The notes: generated by a model not told the origin, from the letters alone. Counted from the stretch's first letter, positions 54,120 through 64,000 are shown. The stretch is 64,000 bases of DNA from Paenibacillus alkalitolerans (GCF_016482785.1 NZ_JAEMXM010000021.1:23611-87610); one strand, 5' to 3'. Numbers and translations are program-made.

Positions 54120-57100
54120 TCAAATTACAATTTCTGCCCACCGGATCAGAATAGCAGCTTGCTCGGAAGTGAAGAATTTCCCAGCTTGGTCCTTTACCTG
54201 CTCGATATAGTCGGCCATCATGCTCTTCGCAGCGTCTATTTTTCCATCATCTGCAGCAGCTTTCGCCTGATCCAGCTTTTGATTCAGCGAAACGGCCATC
54301 GTTTCCCACGTCTTGGTATTCGTCTCCTGCAGGAACGCATTCGTCACGGTCTTTAAGCTGTCGAACGTTACCGTCACCGTAAACGTATGACTGACCGTCG
54401 TTTGCTGGCCTGCCGCGTCCTCCGCTGTCGCTGTTACCGTATGCTGTCCGGACTCCAGCGTATACGCCTTGGTCTGAAGCAGCGGTACGTTGCAAGGCGA
54501 ATACGTTATGCCCGACACAGTGTCGGCTGCGCTGCACGTAATCAAGATGTCTTGATCAATCAAGAAGTACGTGTCCCCGGTAACCGTTACTTCAGGAGCC
54601 GTCAAATCAATGTTAATCGCAAGCGTTCTCGTTTCTCCCGTATCCACGGAACGGCGGTACTGAACCTGATGCGTTCCCTCTTGGTCCAGAATCACAGGCT
54701 CACTGTAAGCTAACCAGGTGTTTCCGCCGTCCAGACTGTATTCCGCAATTTTCGCAGGAGATAGCGTTACCGTGACAGGAGACGTATACCATCCGTTCTT
54801 GCCGTTGGGCACCTCAGGGTCCAGGGATGCGGTGATGTCTTTCCACTGCAGTCCTTCGAGCGCCGCAAGCAGACTTGCTGATGCCGCATCGATCTCCGCC
54901 TGGGTTGCCTCTGCATTGTTGTACACCGATTGAGCGTTCGATACTTCCGTTAGAAGCGCTTGTACGCTTTCCTCTTTGTACAGCTCGGTGTCGATCGCCG
55001 CGGCTTCTTCCAGCAGCAGCGTGATCAAGCTATTATCTAACCATGTTAACGTATGATTATAAAGCGCTTTGATTTCGTCAGCGCTCAAGACGGAGTTCTT
55101 AATGCGGAACTCGTCAATTTTGCCGCTAAACAACGGATCTGCTGAATTGTTGCTCTCGCCGATATAGTTGTTTCTTGGCTTGAAGTCGCTTGGTTTGATC
55201 GTCAGGTTATTACTCTCATCCTTTAGTTCCCCGTTCACGTACAGCTTCGCCGTACCGCTTCCCAGCGTTACCGCCACATGCGCCCAGTCGCCTACCGGAA
55301 GCTCCGGCGCCTCCAATTCCAACTCACTGCTTCCGTTTTTGATCTTGAAACGCAACTTCTTATCATCCCTCGAGCTTGGTGTCAGTATCAAGTATTGCGA
55401 CGCACTGTTTCCAAAGTCGAAGATCCGCTGCCACATTTTTCCGCCACCCCAGTTCACCCAGGCAGCAATCGTGATGTCATCGGCATCGGACAAATGAGAC
55501 GTCGAAGGAAGCGTGACATAGCTGTCCGTGCCGTTCAGTTCGATGGCTTGCCCGATCTTCCCGTCCGAATATGCAGGCGATCCGGTGACGGTACCGCCGG
55601 TTGACCCGAACGTATTGTTCGCATCCCCCTCAAACGAATAAAGCGACATTGTATACGGAACAAGCAAATTCTCGGCTTGATCGAGCTCGGCCGCAAGCCC
55701 GGTCTTATCTGCACCCGGTTCGCTCATGGCCGCTTCGATCCGCGCCACTTCCTTCATGTACAGGTAGTAGCTGCCCTTCGTGTAGTCCGCAGCAGGAAGC
55801 ACATGCAGCTTGACGTTAACGTTCACCGTCTGGCTCGCTTCGAAGCTTCCGTTGCTCACCGTGAAGGTTACCGGATTGGTGCCATAATCCGCTTGGCTCG
55901 GAGTCCAAGTGAGGATGCCATTCGCGGAGTCGAACGACGCGCCCGCCGGCAAATTCTCTACGCTGTAAACGAGCAAAGCGCCTGACGGATCGGATGCATC
56001 CACCTGATAGCTGAACAACTCCTTCGCCGTAGCGTCCACTGTCGTATCGGGGCCGATTTCCGGCTGCCCTTTGACGGTGATCTTGATCGTTTGGGAAGTA
56101 GACAAGTCCCCGGAAGCGACGGTAAACGTAACCGGGTAAATGCCGCCTTGTTCCAACGCCGGGGTCCAATCGAACGTCCGGGTTTCCGCGTCGAACGTTG
56201 CGCCGTCCGGCAAACCGGTTGCCCCGTACACAATGTCTTCCGCGTTCGTTGCGTGAACCGTGAACGCAAGCCGCTCGCCGGCCAGGACGTATTTATTGCC
56301 GATCGGATCAAGCACCGGCAATCCCGCAATATATTGCAATCCGTTCAGCGCCGTCAGCAGCTCTGCGGAAGCCGCATCCACATCCTCCTGCGTCGATTGA
56401 TCTCCCGCCTGAACCGCTTGCGCATTCGCAACCGCCGCTTGCAACGCTTCAAAACTTTCGGCTGTGTAATAATCTTCGACAGCCGCCGCAGCCTCTTCTA
56501 ACAGAAGCGTGAGCAAGCTATTATCAAACCATGTTGATGTTTTATTATAAAGAGCCTTGATCTCGTCAGCGCTCAAGACGGAGGTCTCAATGCGGAACTC
56601 GTCAATCTTGCCGCTAAACAACGGATCATTTATATTGTTGCTCTTGCCGATATAGTTGTTGCTTGGCTTGAAGTCGCTCGGTTTGATCGTCAGGTTATTA
56701 CTCTCATCCTTTAGTTCACCGTTCACGTACAGCTTCGCCGTACCGCTTCCCAGCGTTACCGCTACATGTGCCCAGTCGCCTGCCGGAAGCTCCGGCGCCT
56801 CCAATTCCAGCGAATTGCTGCCGTTTCTGATCTTGAAACGCAACTTCTTATCATCTCTCGAGCTTGGTGTCATCATCAAGTATTGCGACGTACTGTTTCC
56901 AAACTCGAAGATCCGCTGCCATATTTTTCCACCACCCCAGTTTACCCAGGCGGCAATCGTGATGTCATCGGCATCGGACAAATGATGCGTCGAAGGAAGC
57001 GTGACATAGCTGTCCATGCCGTTCAGTTCGATCGCTTGCCCGATCTTACCGGTCGAATATACAGGCGATCCGGAGACGGTGCCGTCAAATGAACCGAATG

Positions 57101-60100
57101 TATTATTCACTTCCCCTTCAAACGAATAAAGGGATGATGTATACGAAACAAGCAAATTGCGGGCATCGTAGATTTCGTCAATCAGGATCGCCTCGTCGGC
57201 ATCCGGCTTAGCCATCTCCGTCTTGATGCACTCCAGTTCCTTTTGGTACAGGTAATAGCTGGCCTTCGTATACCCCGAAGCCGACAAGCTCTCCGCGTTC
57301 TGCATCACAACTTCAATCGGATCCGCGGTAACCGATGCGGCATAGAACGGCTGTGGCGATCCGTCCCCGTGAACCGGCAATATCCTGTAGTACACGCTGC
57401 CGGTCCGCAGGCCCTCTTCCACGTACGAAGTTGCTCTCGTCTCCGCGAGAACGAGCGTCCAGGGGGAACCGTCTGCCGGCTCCGCCGTACCCGGCTTCAA
57501 TTCCGGATCGGTCATACCCGCTGCATCGTCCGTGGTGCGGTACAGATGGAACCAGGAAGCCTGCTTCGGTTTATTCCAGTACAGCGTCGCTGTATCCTGC
57601 TCTTTGACAACGAACGGATTGACACTGCCTTGCGGCGTTTCCGTTACCGTGACTTCGCTGAACTGCGCTTGATCGGATGCGACAACGCCGGTATAGTACG
57701 CATAAGTCAGCAATGTAGACATCTTCGTCACATACGTCCAATTCGTTCCGTCTTTGGATACGAAAGCGTACACCGTCTGCGAGTCATGGTCGCGCATCAG
57801 TTTGACGTACGGATACTCCAGAGCGGTGTAGCCTTGAATATTCGCATTCAACGGGCTTACGACCGCCTGGTTCGTAAATTGATGGATCGAGATCCTCGTG
57901 CGGTTTTGCAGCACAAGGTCGCCGTTCTCGTCCGCGCCGAAATAGATGTAGCGGGCTTTGCCCTCAGTGAGCCGGTCGCGCATCATGATGCCGCCCGCTT
58001 CTCCCGAAGTACTGTCGATCTTCGCACTGACGGAGCTGTTGCCGGAAGCGACCCGGCTTACAAAATGCAGCGAATCGAAAATATCCCGCTTGTAAATATT
58101 GGAGTCGTCGCCTTCGCCGAAGCCTGTCCCGTCTACAGCATCGATCGATATCGAAGAGCCGTCGATGACAGCGTTGCCTGCCGTGGTCCCGATCCGGTCG
58201 TCGCGCCACGCCGCATCGGCATTACCGGATACCGGCGCCGTCAAATCAACCTTAGCGCGCCAGGAATCCCAGCCTGTCCCGTTTGCGTTTACGCCAGCGA
58301 CTTTGTAATAGTAAACCTTGCCGTTTTGGACCGCCCGATCCTTATAATAATTGCCAATTACTCCTGTCGCGATCGTCTCGTAAGGACCGTCTTCCGCTTC
58401 TGAACGTTTAATCGTGTAAGATTGCCCGCCCGAAGTCGTTTTCCAGGAGATGCCGACATAACCGTTGCCTGCAAGCGCATTGACAAAGTCAACATGGAAC
58501 GGCTTCGGAGCAAGCTCCATATCCGACGTTAATTTCAGCACCATCGCGGTTTTGGGCGCAATGGTCACTTTGCCGTTCACGACCGGAACGTTCGTCCCCG
58601 ATACGAGATCAAGTACCTCGTTTCCGGTAAAGTCGGCCGGCAATTCAACGTCAAACGTCTGTTTATTGCCGTATTCATCGCGAGTTGTGTTGAAAATCAT
58701 GAAATATTTGCCGTACCTTGACGTTTGCAATTCCGGATAACCGGAATAAGGATTGTCCACTTCAAAGTTATCACGGTTGATCGTTCCTACGCCCGGCTGA
58801 TAAGAAGCCGGAGCAACTTCGCCGGCCAGCGCCTGCGGAGCCCCGCTCCAATTGTTCGCCCGGCCGTTAAAATGAAAATCCCAGTCGATGTAGGGCGCCC
58901 GCAAGTAGTAATCTTCATACCGGAACTTGTTGTTAGTCGCGATCTGAACGATATGGTGGTAGCCGTCTTTCACCACACGAAGCCGTCCGTTGCTTGTCAT
59001 ACCGCGATTTCGGTAAAACAGCGAGCCGAACATTCTGAAATCGCCGTCTTTTACCGACACGTACATATTGTCGATATCCGTCCATGCAAACTGCTCGTAG
59101 TCGTCCGGATTGACGCCAAGCGCGGCAATTTCTTCCGGCTTGTAAACATCGAAATCCGAATGCGGAAGGACAACCCCAGCCATAACATTGCCGTCAAACC
59201 GGCTGTAGTTGGCCCGATCGGAAGTCACATAATCATAGTCATCCGCTAAACTGTAATTCGGTCGGCTCATCGAAATTCTACTTCCGAAGTCTCTCGTATG
59301 CAATAGCTGGTGATCCGCAAGCTGCTGCTGCACGAAACCGACCGCTTCTCTCGCGTACTGCCAGTACTCGTCCCATTCCGGACTGCTGTATCTTTGCTCG
59401 TTCTGAGCCATCACCTTTTCCAAGGATGCAAACTGCATCCCCATTCCAAAGCCCACTCTTGCGCCATACGCGTGAAGCCCGTTTATGGACTGGTTTCGCT
59501 CGTCCGTGACTTGCTCCGCTCTCATCACTCGTTTTCCGTCATCGGTTAGTGACGGGTAACGGACAAATCCGCGGGCGTGGACCGATTTCAATGCCGCTTT
59601 CAGAATTTCGTCATTCATTTCTTCGTCGCCGGCATGGTTCAACGTTTTATAGAAATAAGTCAAAAGATAGTTGGCGGCCTCACCGTAGTTCGCTACATAG
59701 CCGTTTTCCCTTGTAAGTCCCGCCTCCGTCAAGCCGGTATAATGCTTACCGTAAGGCAGTCTTCTAACAACGTTGCCTTCCGCATCCAGCTTGCTCTTGG
59801 CAAGCCCTTTGCCGACAATGTGAACGAAATCGTCCGTGAACTGCGCCTCCCTATCGTGATAGAACAGCGAATGGTACAAATCCAATTCTTCGCCGCTGGG
59901 ACCGACCAACACCTCTTCTCCCAAGAATGGCCTGATCCCCAGTGATTCCAGAAGGATTTGATTGCTGCGCTCTTTGCCTTCGTAGAAGCTTGAGCCGATC
60001 AAACGCAGCCCTTCATGAGCCTCCCACGCGCCTACGTATGTATAGTACACCTGGTTATAGATATAAGAAAGCCGTGTACGGGCAAAGTCGAAGTTCGCCT

Positions 60101-61313
60101 TCAGCACCCGTTCCCATGCTTCGCGGCGCGTCAGCTCGCCGCCTTCCCAGTCCACGCCCGCCAGAGAGAATTCGCCTTCGGTCGTTCCGGTGACGAACGG
60201 CTCGTCCAGAAATGCGCCCCACGCCGCTTCCCCATAGATCGTATCGTCCTTGATCAGGTTCTCGACAATGTACAGCGCTTCTCCAAGCGCTCCGTAGTAG
60301 CCGCCCCAGTCGCCCTGGTGTCCGCCGCGCAGCACCAGCCTCGTATTGCCGTAATAATCTATGACATGGTTGTCGATCGTTTTGAAAATGCGCTGAAGCG
60401 CCGCCCTTTTCTCTTCCGGCGTCTTCGCCGGAGACCAACTTTGTTTCAGAACGTCCGCGTAAAACATCAGTTCGTCCTGATATTTGACGATCGACATCTT
60501 GCCTCCTGCGCTTGAATCCACTTTATTCGATAATCCGTTGAAAAAGTCGATATGGCTTTGCATGTAGTCGTCGATCAGAGCCTGCTTCTCCGCATCCGTC
60601 AGATCCGGCGTAAGCATCGTATCCGGATTCTGATCGGGCTTGAATTTGTAACCCTGTGTCTCCCCATCCACGTTAATATAGGCTTGCGTATGGGTGTAGG
60701 CGCTATAATAGCCCCTTGTATCGGATGTCATGTTACCCCAAGGGTTGAACGATTTGATCGTGATCTCGACCGTTTCCTTCCCAACCGTTGATTCCAGCGG
60801 AAGCATGATCGTATTGTATAAGAAACGGTTCGGCAGTACCCAGCGTTTGTTAATCGTTTCATAATCGCCGTACGAGATATATCCGATCTGCTCGCCGTTA
60901 ATATTGATCATGCCAATGTAACCGGCCGAGCTTTCATCCCCAAATTTCAAAGTCAAATAGTTGCGCAAATACGGATCGACTTTCATTGTAAACGTCAGAT
61001 CCCCGCCTTGCCCTTCAGCCGGAATACGAGGATTCGATACCCGGGCAGACTCGCCCATAAAGCCGGTGATTACGCTTGTAAATTCACCCTTGAAATTGTG
61101 AACGTTTTCAGACTCAGCATTGCCGAATATGATTTTATCCAGATAACCGTCGGCTGACGGCTCTTCCGCCGCATGCGCCACCTTGCCCGGCACAGGTCCG
61201 AACGCCGGCAAAATCAATGCGGCGATCAGGCAAATAATCAAGACCTTTCCGGCTTGTCTTGGCGTTTTCTTTACTTGTTTGAATTTAGACTTGATGCTGC
61301 TTTGCATTAACAT
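54120..61313 (-). CDS. Giant secreted multidomain protein, probable polysaccharide-active enzyme
   Basis: About 2397 residues. The signal peptide (VLIICLIAALILPAFGP, ending near KVAHAAE) is followed by a large helical catalytic-type region (about 60-930; LRGGHQGDWGGYYGALGEAL, NQSINGLHAYGARVGFGMGM, DGNVMAGVV) resembling the toroid-plus-beta-sandwich plan of polysaccharide lyases; family not recognised. Then follow Fn3-like (936-1035), DUF1349-like (1040-1210), Fn3-like, LamG (1395-1590), FIVAR-like, two putative Ig (PIG) units (1666-1835), a second LamG (1893-2087), FIVAR-like, Ig-like and a C-terminal helical FIMAH-like domain. No SLH or LPXTG anchor. GGGAGGG precedes the ATG; a second ATG lies two codons on. 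Confidence 0.8.
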   Translation of the reverse strand: MLMQSSIKSKFKQVKKTPRQAGKVLIICLIAALILPAFGPVPGKVAHAAEEPSADGYLDKIIFGNAESENVHNFKGEFTSVITGFMGESARVSNPRIPAEGQGGDLTFTMKVDPYLRNYLTLKFGDESSAGYIGMININGEQIGYISYGDYETINKRWVLPNRFLYNTIMLPLESTVGKETVEITIKSFNPWGNMTSDTRGYYSAYTHTQAYINVDGETQGYKFKPDQNPDTMLTPDLTDAEKQALIDDYMQSHIDFFNGLSNKVDSSAGGKMSIVKYQDELMFYADVLKQSWSPAKTPEEKRAALQRIFKTIDNHVIDYYGNTRLVLRGGHQGDWGGYYGALGEALYIVENLIKDDTIYGEAAWGAFLDEPFVTGTTEGEFSLAGVDWEGGELTRREAWERVLKANFDFARTRLSYIYNQVYYTYVGAWEAHEGLRLIGSSFYEGKERSNQILLESLGIRPFLGEEVLVGPSGEELDLYHSLFYHDREAQFTDDFVHIVGKGLAKSKLDAEGNVVRRLPYGKHYTGLTEAGLTRENGYVANYGEAANYLLTYFYKTLNHAGDEEMNDEILKAALKSVHARGFVRYPSLTDDGKRVMRAEQVTDERNQSINGLHAYGARVGFGMGMQFASLEKVMAQNEQRYSSPEWDEYWQYAREAVGFVQQQLADHQLLHTRDFGSRISMSRPNYSLADDYDYVTSDRANYSRFDGNVMAGVVLPHSDFDVYKPEEIAALGVNPDDYEQFAWTDIDNMYVSVKDGDFRMFGSLFYRNRGMTSNGRLRVVKDGYHHIVQIATNNKFRYEDYYLRAPYIDWDFHFNGRANNWSGAPQALAGEVAPASYQPGVGTINRDNFEVDNPYSGYPELQTSRYGKYFMIFNTTRDEYGNKQTFDVELPADFTGNEVLDLVSGTNVPVVNGKVTIAPKTAMVLKLTSDMELAPKPFHVDFVNALAGNGYVGISWKTTSGGQSYTIKRSEAEDGPYETIATGVIGNYYKDRAVQNGKVYYYKVAGVNANGTGWDSWRAKVDLTAPVSGNADAAWRDDRIGTTAGNAVIDGSSISIDAVDGTGFGEGDDSNIYKRDIFDSLHFVSRVASGNSSVSAKIDSTSGEAGGIMMRDRLTEGKARYIYFGADENGDLVLQNRTRISIHQFTNQAVVSPLNANIQGYTALEYPYVKLMRDHDSQTVYAFVSKDGTNWTYVTKMSTLLTYAYYTGVVASDQAQFSEVTVTETPQGSVNPFVVKEQDTATLYWNKPKQASWFHLYRTTDDAAGMTDPELKPGTAEPADGSPWTLVLAETRATSYVEEGLRTGSVYYRILPVHGDGSPQPFYAASVTADPIEVVMQNAESLSASGYTKASYYLYQKELECIKTEMAKPDADEAILIDEIYDARNLLVSYTSSLYSFEGEVNNTFGSFDGTVSGSPVYSTGKIGQAIELNGMDSYVTLPSTHHLSDADDITIAAWVNWGGGKIWQRIFEFGNSTSQYLMMTPSSRDDKKLRFKIRNGSNSLELEAPELPAGDWAHVAVTLGSGTAKLYVNGELKDESNNLTIKPSDFKPSNNYIGKSNNINDPLFSGKIDEFRIETSVLSADEIKALYNKTSTWFDNSLLTLLLEEAAAAVEDYYTAESFEALQAAVANAQAVQAGDQSTQEDVDAASAELLTALNGLQYIAGLPVLDPIGNKYVLAGERLAFTVHATNAEDIVYGATGLPDGATFDAETRTFDWTPALEQGGIYPVTFTVASGDLSTSQTIKITVKGQPEIGPDTTVDATAKELFSYQVDASDPSGALLVYSVENLPAGASFDSANGILTWTPSQADYGTNPVTFTVSNGSFEASQTVNVNVKLHVLPAADYTKGSYYLYMKEVARIEAAMSEPGADKTGLAAELDQAENLLVPYTMSLYSFEGDANNTFGSTGGTVTGSPAYSDGKIGQAIELNGTDSYVTLPSTSHLSDADDITIAAWVNWGGGKMWQRIFDFGNSASQYLILTPSSRDDKKLRFKIKNGSSELELEAPELPVGDWAHVAVTLGSGTAKLYVNGELKDESNNLTIKPSDFKPRNNYIGESNNSADPLFSGKIDEFRIKNSVLSADEIKALYNHTLTWLDNSLITLLLEEAAAIDTELYKEESVQALLTEVSNAQSVYNNAEATQAEIDAASASLLAALEGLQWKDITASLDPEVPNGKNGWYTSPVTVTLSPAKIAEYSLDGGNTWLAYSEPVILDQEGTHQVQYRRSVDTGETRTLAINIDLTAPEVTVTGDTYFLIDQDILITCSAADTVSGITYSPCNVPLLQTKAYTLESGQHTVTATAEDAAGQQTTVSHTFTVTVTFDSLKTVTNAFLQETNTKTWETMAVSLNQKLDQAKAAADDGKIDAAKSMMADYIEQVKDQAGKFFTSEQAAILIRWAEIVI
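55050..57080 (-). repeat. Duplicated LamG-encoding segments
   Basis: Two direct repeats of about 560 bp, near 55050-55615 and 56510-57075, encode the two LamG domains of the giant protein. Shared protein landmarks are SDADDITIAAWVNWGGGK, SSRDDKKLRFKI and ELKDESNNLTIKPSDFKP. The region between them holds two mutually similar PIG domains. The duplication is recent relative to the rest of the gene. Confidence 0.85.
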
Positions 61314-61487
61314 TTCTCCCTCCCGAAACATGTTGGAACAAAGATGTTGGAACAGTCTCTCCTTTAGGGCTAAATTACAAATTCGGTTTTGAAATCGCTC
61401 GCAACTTTAGATCATGGAACTCACCTCCCGATCTAATGTACACATATAAACTAGTAGACCGTTCCATAAATATCGATCATCGACCTG

Positions 61488-61843
61488 CTAGACACCGATT
61501 TTCAAGTTCAGCTTGCCGATGGCATCGGCCGCCATTTGCGCGACAGCCTCCGCACCTTGTTCATTCAAGTGCGTATTGTCTTCGATCCCCTCCGGGTAAT
61601 TCGGACTTTCGCCCGGGCGCAACCATGTCAGCCACTCTCTCGATTTCGCGTATCCCATTTCCTTGAATGCGACGGCGCTTCGGCCGCACAAATCGATGAA
61701 AGGCACATTTTCCTCAATGGCCAATGCTTCCATCGACCGCGGATAATCGCCGTGCGTGTTGATCAGTAGTCCGTCAACCCTTGCATGGGGTACGATTCAG
61801 GCGGATAATCCGCCATTGTCGAATCACCAGCCAAGTAAATTGT
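61488..61843 (-). pseudogene. CE12 acetylesterase remnant, middle deleted
   Basis: The N-terminal piece TIYLAGDSTMADYPPESYPMQG is joined out of frame, near 61777-61780, to VDGLLINTHGDYPRSMEALA and the rest of the CE12 C-terminus ending GKLNLKIGV. Compared with the intact paralogue at 63287-63952, about 300 bp are missing, including the GHND block. The paralogue's start codon region (ATGGGAAAACAA) is here TTGGAAAAATAA, which has become the end of the preceding GH43 frame. The two CE12 copies flank the GH43 gene. Confidence 0.85.
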
Positions 61844-63284
61844 TTATTTTTCCAAAGGATCCACCTCAATCCTGCGGTATCTAAATCGTGAAAATTCAGC
61901 CTCTCCGTTACCTGCCGCATAAACACCTAGACGAAGGCTAATAAATTCGCCAAAGTTATTATGGTTATAACCTGAAACCTCCAGCGCTGAAGGATGCCGA
62001 TTCCACCCAATACCATCGGTACTGTAAAACATCGTCACTGTATGGTGGTCGTTCCTAAGCTTCAAATGAAGCCGGCAGCCCAGGCCTTGTACAGGATAGC
62101 CTTTGATACCTCGCCGATGTCGATAAATTGCACGCTCCGTAAAGCTGATCCCGGCATAACAGCGGTCGTTATAAAAGAGCACAAGTCCTGCTTCAGCTTC
62201 AGGCCCGACCTTAATCTCCACTTCAGCTTCATAGGCCCGGTCGGGTGGAATGATGACGAGCGGTCCTGAATCCGCCGGTGAATCCCCTTTGGCCTTCAGC
62301 TTCAAGACGCCTCCGCCTACTTCATAACGTTCAGGATCCAGTTCCTTGTAAAATCGCCATTGCCAACCGAGTGCAGCACCTTGGAAAGCGTCGGATAGCT
62401 CCGGACAATTCCCTTGCACCGGCTTCGTCTCTCCGTCCGAATCCTGCGATACGATACGGCCAGCCGTCTTCTGTCCACTCGATCGGGTCCAGCAAGGTTT
62501 GCCTTCCAAGCGTGTAATAATCCTTTTCATAGGCATGATAGACGAAATACCATTTTCCATCAGGTGTATCGATAAGCGTACCGTGCCCCTTGGACCACCA
62601 GCGTTCTTCCTTCGACCAAGTATGCACAAGAGGATTATAGGGAGAGTTCTCCCAAGGCCCTAAAGGATGTTTGCTCCTGGCTGCAACCGCCATATGGGTC
62701 GTCGCAGGACCAGCCGTTCCGCCTTGTGCGCAAATCAAATAATAATAATCGCCTCGAACAAGCAGTTTTGGGGATTCGAGAGCCATCCCCTCCACCACCC
62801 AATCCTCAGGGATAGGCCATCCTTCATAAACCGTTTGTAAGTCGCCGGTAACGGAAAGGCCGTCGGGGGCTAAGGAAATAGCCCTTCCGTAGTTTACGTA
62901 CAGGTACCGCTGCCCATCCGGCGTTAGCAGGTGCCCCGGGTCAATTCCGTCTAGTCTTAGATCAATCGGATCGCTCCATGGACCTTCCGCTTTCTCTGCA
63001 TAGATAACATAATTCGTTCCGTTAGCGGGAAAGTAAATATAATAGAGCCCGTTCACATAGACCAGATCCGGCGCCCAAATATCTCCCATATAATTCTGGA
63101 GAGCATGGCAAACGGGGACCCAGTCGGTCAGGTTGCGGGAATGCCATACGAGAAGCCCTGGCGCATACATGAAAGACGAGTGTGTCATGTAATAGTCTTG
63201 ACCTACCCGCACGATGGAAGGATCGGGATAATCGCCCCTTAGAATATCGATCGGTTGGGTTGCGTTTAATTTCGAATTGGACAT
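61844..63284 (-). pseudogene. GH43 glycosidase gene with a -2 frameshift
   Basis: The five-bladed propeller of a GH43 enzyme (beta-xylosidase/arabinofuranosidase type) is complete: GDYPDPSIVRVGQDYYMTHSS with the catalytic base, DIWAPDLVYVNGLYYIYF, and VEGMALESPKLL with the acid. After DPIEWTEDGWP the frame is lost near 62455-62460. The C-terminal beta-sandwich continues in another frame from RIVSQDSDGETKPVQGN to RRIEVDPLEK. Two missing bases in a CGCG would explain it. A propeller alone might fold, but GH43 enzymes of this type usually need the second domain. Start ATG at 63284 follows GGGG, 2 bp after the CE12 stop. Confidence 0.8.
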
Positions 63285-63286
63285 GG

Positions 63287-63952
63287 TCAAATCCCCAACA
63301 GGTTCAGCTTGATAATGGCATCGGCCGCCATTCGTGCGACTGCCTCTGCACCTTGTTCATTCAAATGCGTATTGTCTTCGATCCCTTCGGGGTAATTCGG
63401 ATGCTCGCCCGGTCGCAGCCAGGTCAGCCATTCTTTCGATTTGGCGTCACCCATTTCCTTGAAAGCAACGGCGGTTCGGCCGCACAAATCAATGAAAGGG
63501 ACTTTCTCCTGGGCAGCCAGCGCTTCTATCGATCGGGGATACTCCCCGTGCGTGTTGATCAGAAGTCCGTCAATGTCAAAGTGCCTACGGCAAATGGACG
63601 AGATGAGCACGGGATAAGCCCCCTTCGCTCTCGCTCCGTCGATATATTGCCGCAAATAGTGATGGTACGTGCTCCAGGGACTAGTATGTCTCTCCGCATC
63701 TTCCTTACTGTCGTTGTGACCAAATTGAATGAACAAGTAGTCGCCCGGCTTGACCATTTGTAAAATTTCTTCGAGCCTTCCTTCCTCGATAAAGCTCTTG
63801 GAACTTCTCCCGCACACAGCCTTATTTACAACCCGAACGGAATCGGGGATAAATAAATAAAGCTTATTCCCCCATCCTTGCATGGGGTACGATTCAGGCG
63901 GATAATCCGCCATTGTCGAATCGCCAGCCAAGTAAATCGTTTGTTTTCCCAT
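63287..63952 (-). CDS. CE12 rhamnogalacturonan acetylesterase
   Basis: A 221-residue SGNH hydrolase of family CE12 (RhgT/YesT-like), removing acetyl groups from rhamnogalacturonan oligosaccharides. Block I is IYLAGDSTMADY with Ser12 in GDST, the Gly block is KAVCGRSSKSF, block III is IQFGHNDSKED, and the catalytic Asp/His are in EDNTHLNEQGAEAV. No signal peptide, so cytoplasmic. The ATG at 63952 is preceded by a weak AAGATGG site; an earlier ATG four codons upstream is possible. It is translationally close to the GH43 gene that follows. The 48 bp beyond the start show no recognisable gene. Confidence 0.92.
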   Translation of the reverse strand: MGKQTIYLAGDSTMADYPPESYPMQGWGNKLYLFIPDSVRVVNKAVCGRSSKSFIEEGRLEEILQMVKPGDYLFIQFGHNDSKEDAERHTSPWSTYHHYLRQYIDGARAKGAYPVLISSICRRHFDIDGLLINTHGEYPRSIEALAAQEKVPFIDLCGRTAVAFKEMGDAKSKEWLTWLRPGEHPNYPEGIEDNTHLNEQGAEAVARMAADAIIKLNLLGI

Positions 63953-64000
63953 AACAAACACCATCTTTTCATGATTTCATTGATGACGCTCATACGCCGA

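Noticed and set aside
57243..58403. Long plus-strand open frame (386 codons)
   Set aside because: It is antisense to the giant secreted protein, Arg/Val/His-rich, with no family resemblance; judged a shadow.
1..64000. tRNA or rRNA genes
   Set aside because: No cloverleaf with a T-arm consensus or rRNA-like segment was noticed when reading both strands; a covariance-model scan would be decisive.

Overview
The window looks like chromosome of an endospore-forming, plant-polysaccharide-degrading Paenibacillus-type member of the Bacillota. The reasons are moderate GC content, strong AGGAGG ribosome binding sites, frequent GTG/TTG starts, a GerAB-type germination permease, an intracellular subtilisin, YesM/YesN-type two-component regulators, Lpl-type sugar importers and many CAZymes. 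No rRNA, tRNA, phage or complete insertion sequence was seen. The species cannot be named from this sequence.

Layout. (a) 0-0.7 kb: 5' end of an SbtA-like bicarbonate transporter gene and a DUF2294 gene. (b) 0.8-6.9 kb: a hexuronate operon on the minus strand, uxaE - larA-like - SDR - uxaC, divergent from a LacI-family repressor with a perfect 18-bp palindrome in between. (c) 7-11.6 kb: lipoprotein, methyltransferase, a deleted methyltransferase pseudogene, an orphan GerAB permease and a GNAT. (d) 11.7-18.7 kb: GH95, esterase and AraC regulator, then an aldo/keto reductase and a doubly broken GH28 gene. (e) 18.8-19.5 kb: ten hairpins in a strict 52-bp array between two terminators. (f) 19.7-22.6 kb: a Gln-rich protein, an L-galactose-dehydrogenase-like AKR, an L-galactonate-dehydrogenase-like enzyme and a CE12 remnant. 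(g) 22.7-30.8 kb: a yes-like cluster of histidine kinase, response regulator, sugar ABC importer and GH105. (h) 31-34.4 kb: intracellular protease and AgcS-type symporter. (i) 34.7-40.9 kb: a second importer (LplABC type) with a membrane-bound AraC regulator. (j) 41-47.6 kb: housekeeping and miscellaneous genes (GyrI-like, HxlR plus oxidoreductase, nnr, pgsA, VOC proteins) and remnants. (k) 47.8-64 kb: GH36, a secreted lyase-like protein with three CBM/Fn3 units, a ~2400-residue secreted multidomain protein, and a CE12 / frameshifted GH43 / CE12-remnant group.

Working together. Large secreted enzymes would cut pectin-like or glucuronan-like polymers. Two importers that carry no ATPase gene here (so probably use a shared MsmX-type ATPase) take up oligosaccharides. 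Cytoplasmic GH105, GH36, GH95, GH43 and CE12 enzymes trim them. UxaC, UxaE, the SDR and perhaps the LarA-like protein handle the uronic/aldonic acids. An L-galactose to L-galactonate to tagaturonate route can be drawn from the AKR, the LgoD-like enzyme and UxaE, but this is inference. Mannonate dehydratase, KDG kinase and KDPG aldolase are not in the window.

Decay is a second theme. Three genes have lost their middle but keep both ends (methyltransferase at 9.4 kb, CE12 at 22.5 and 61.7 kb), GH28 and GH43 carry frameshift or stop lesions, and there are fragments of a histidine kinase, a VOC protein and others.
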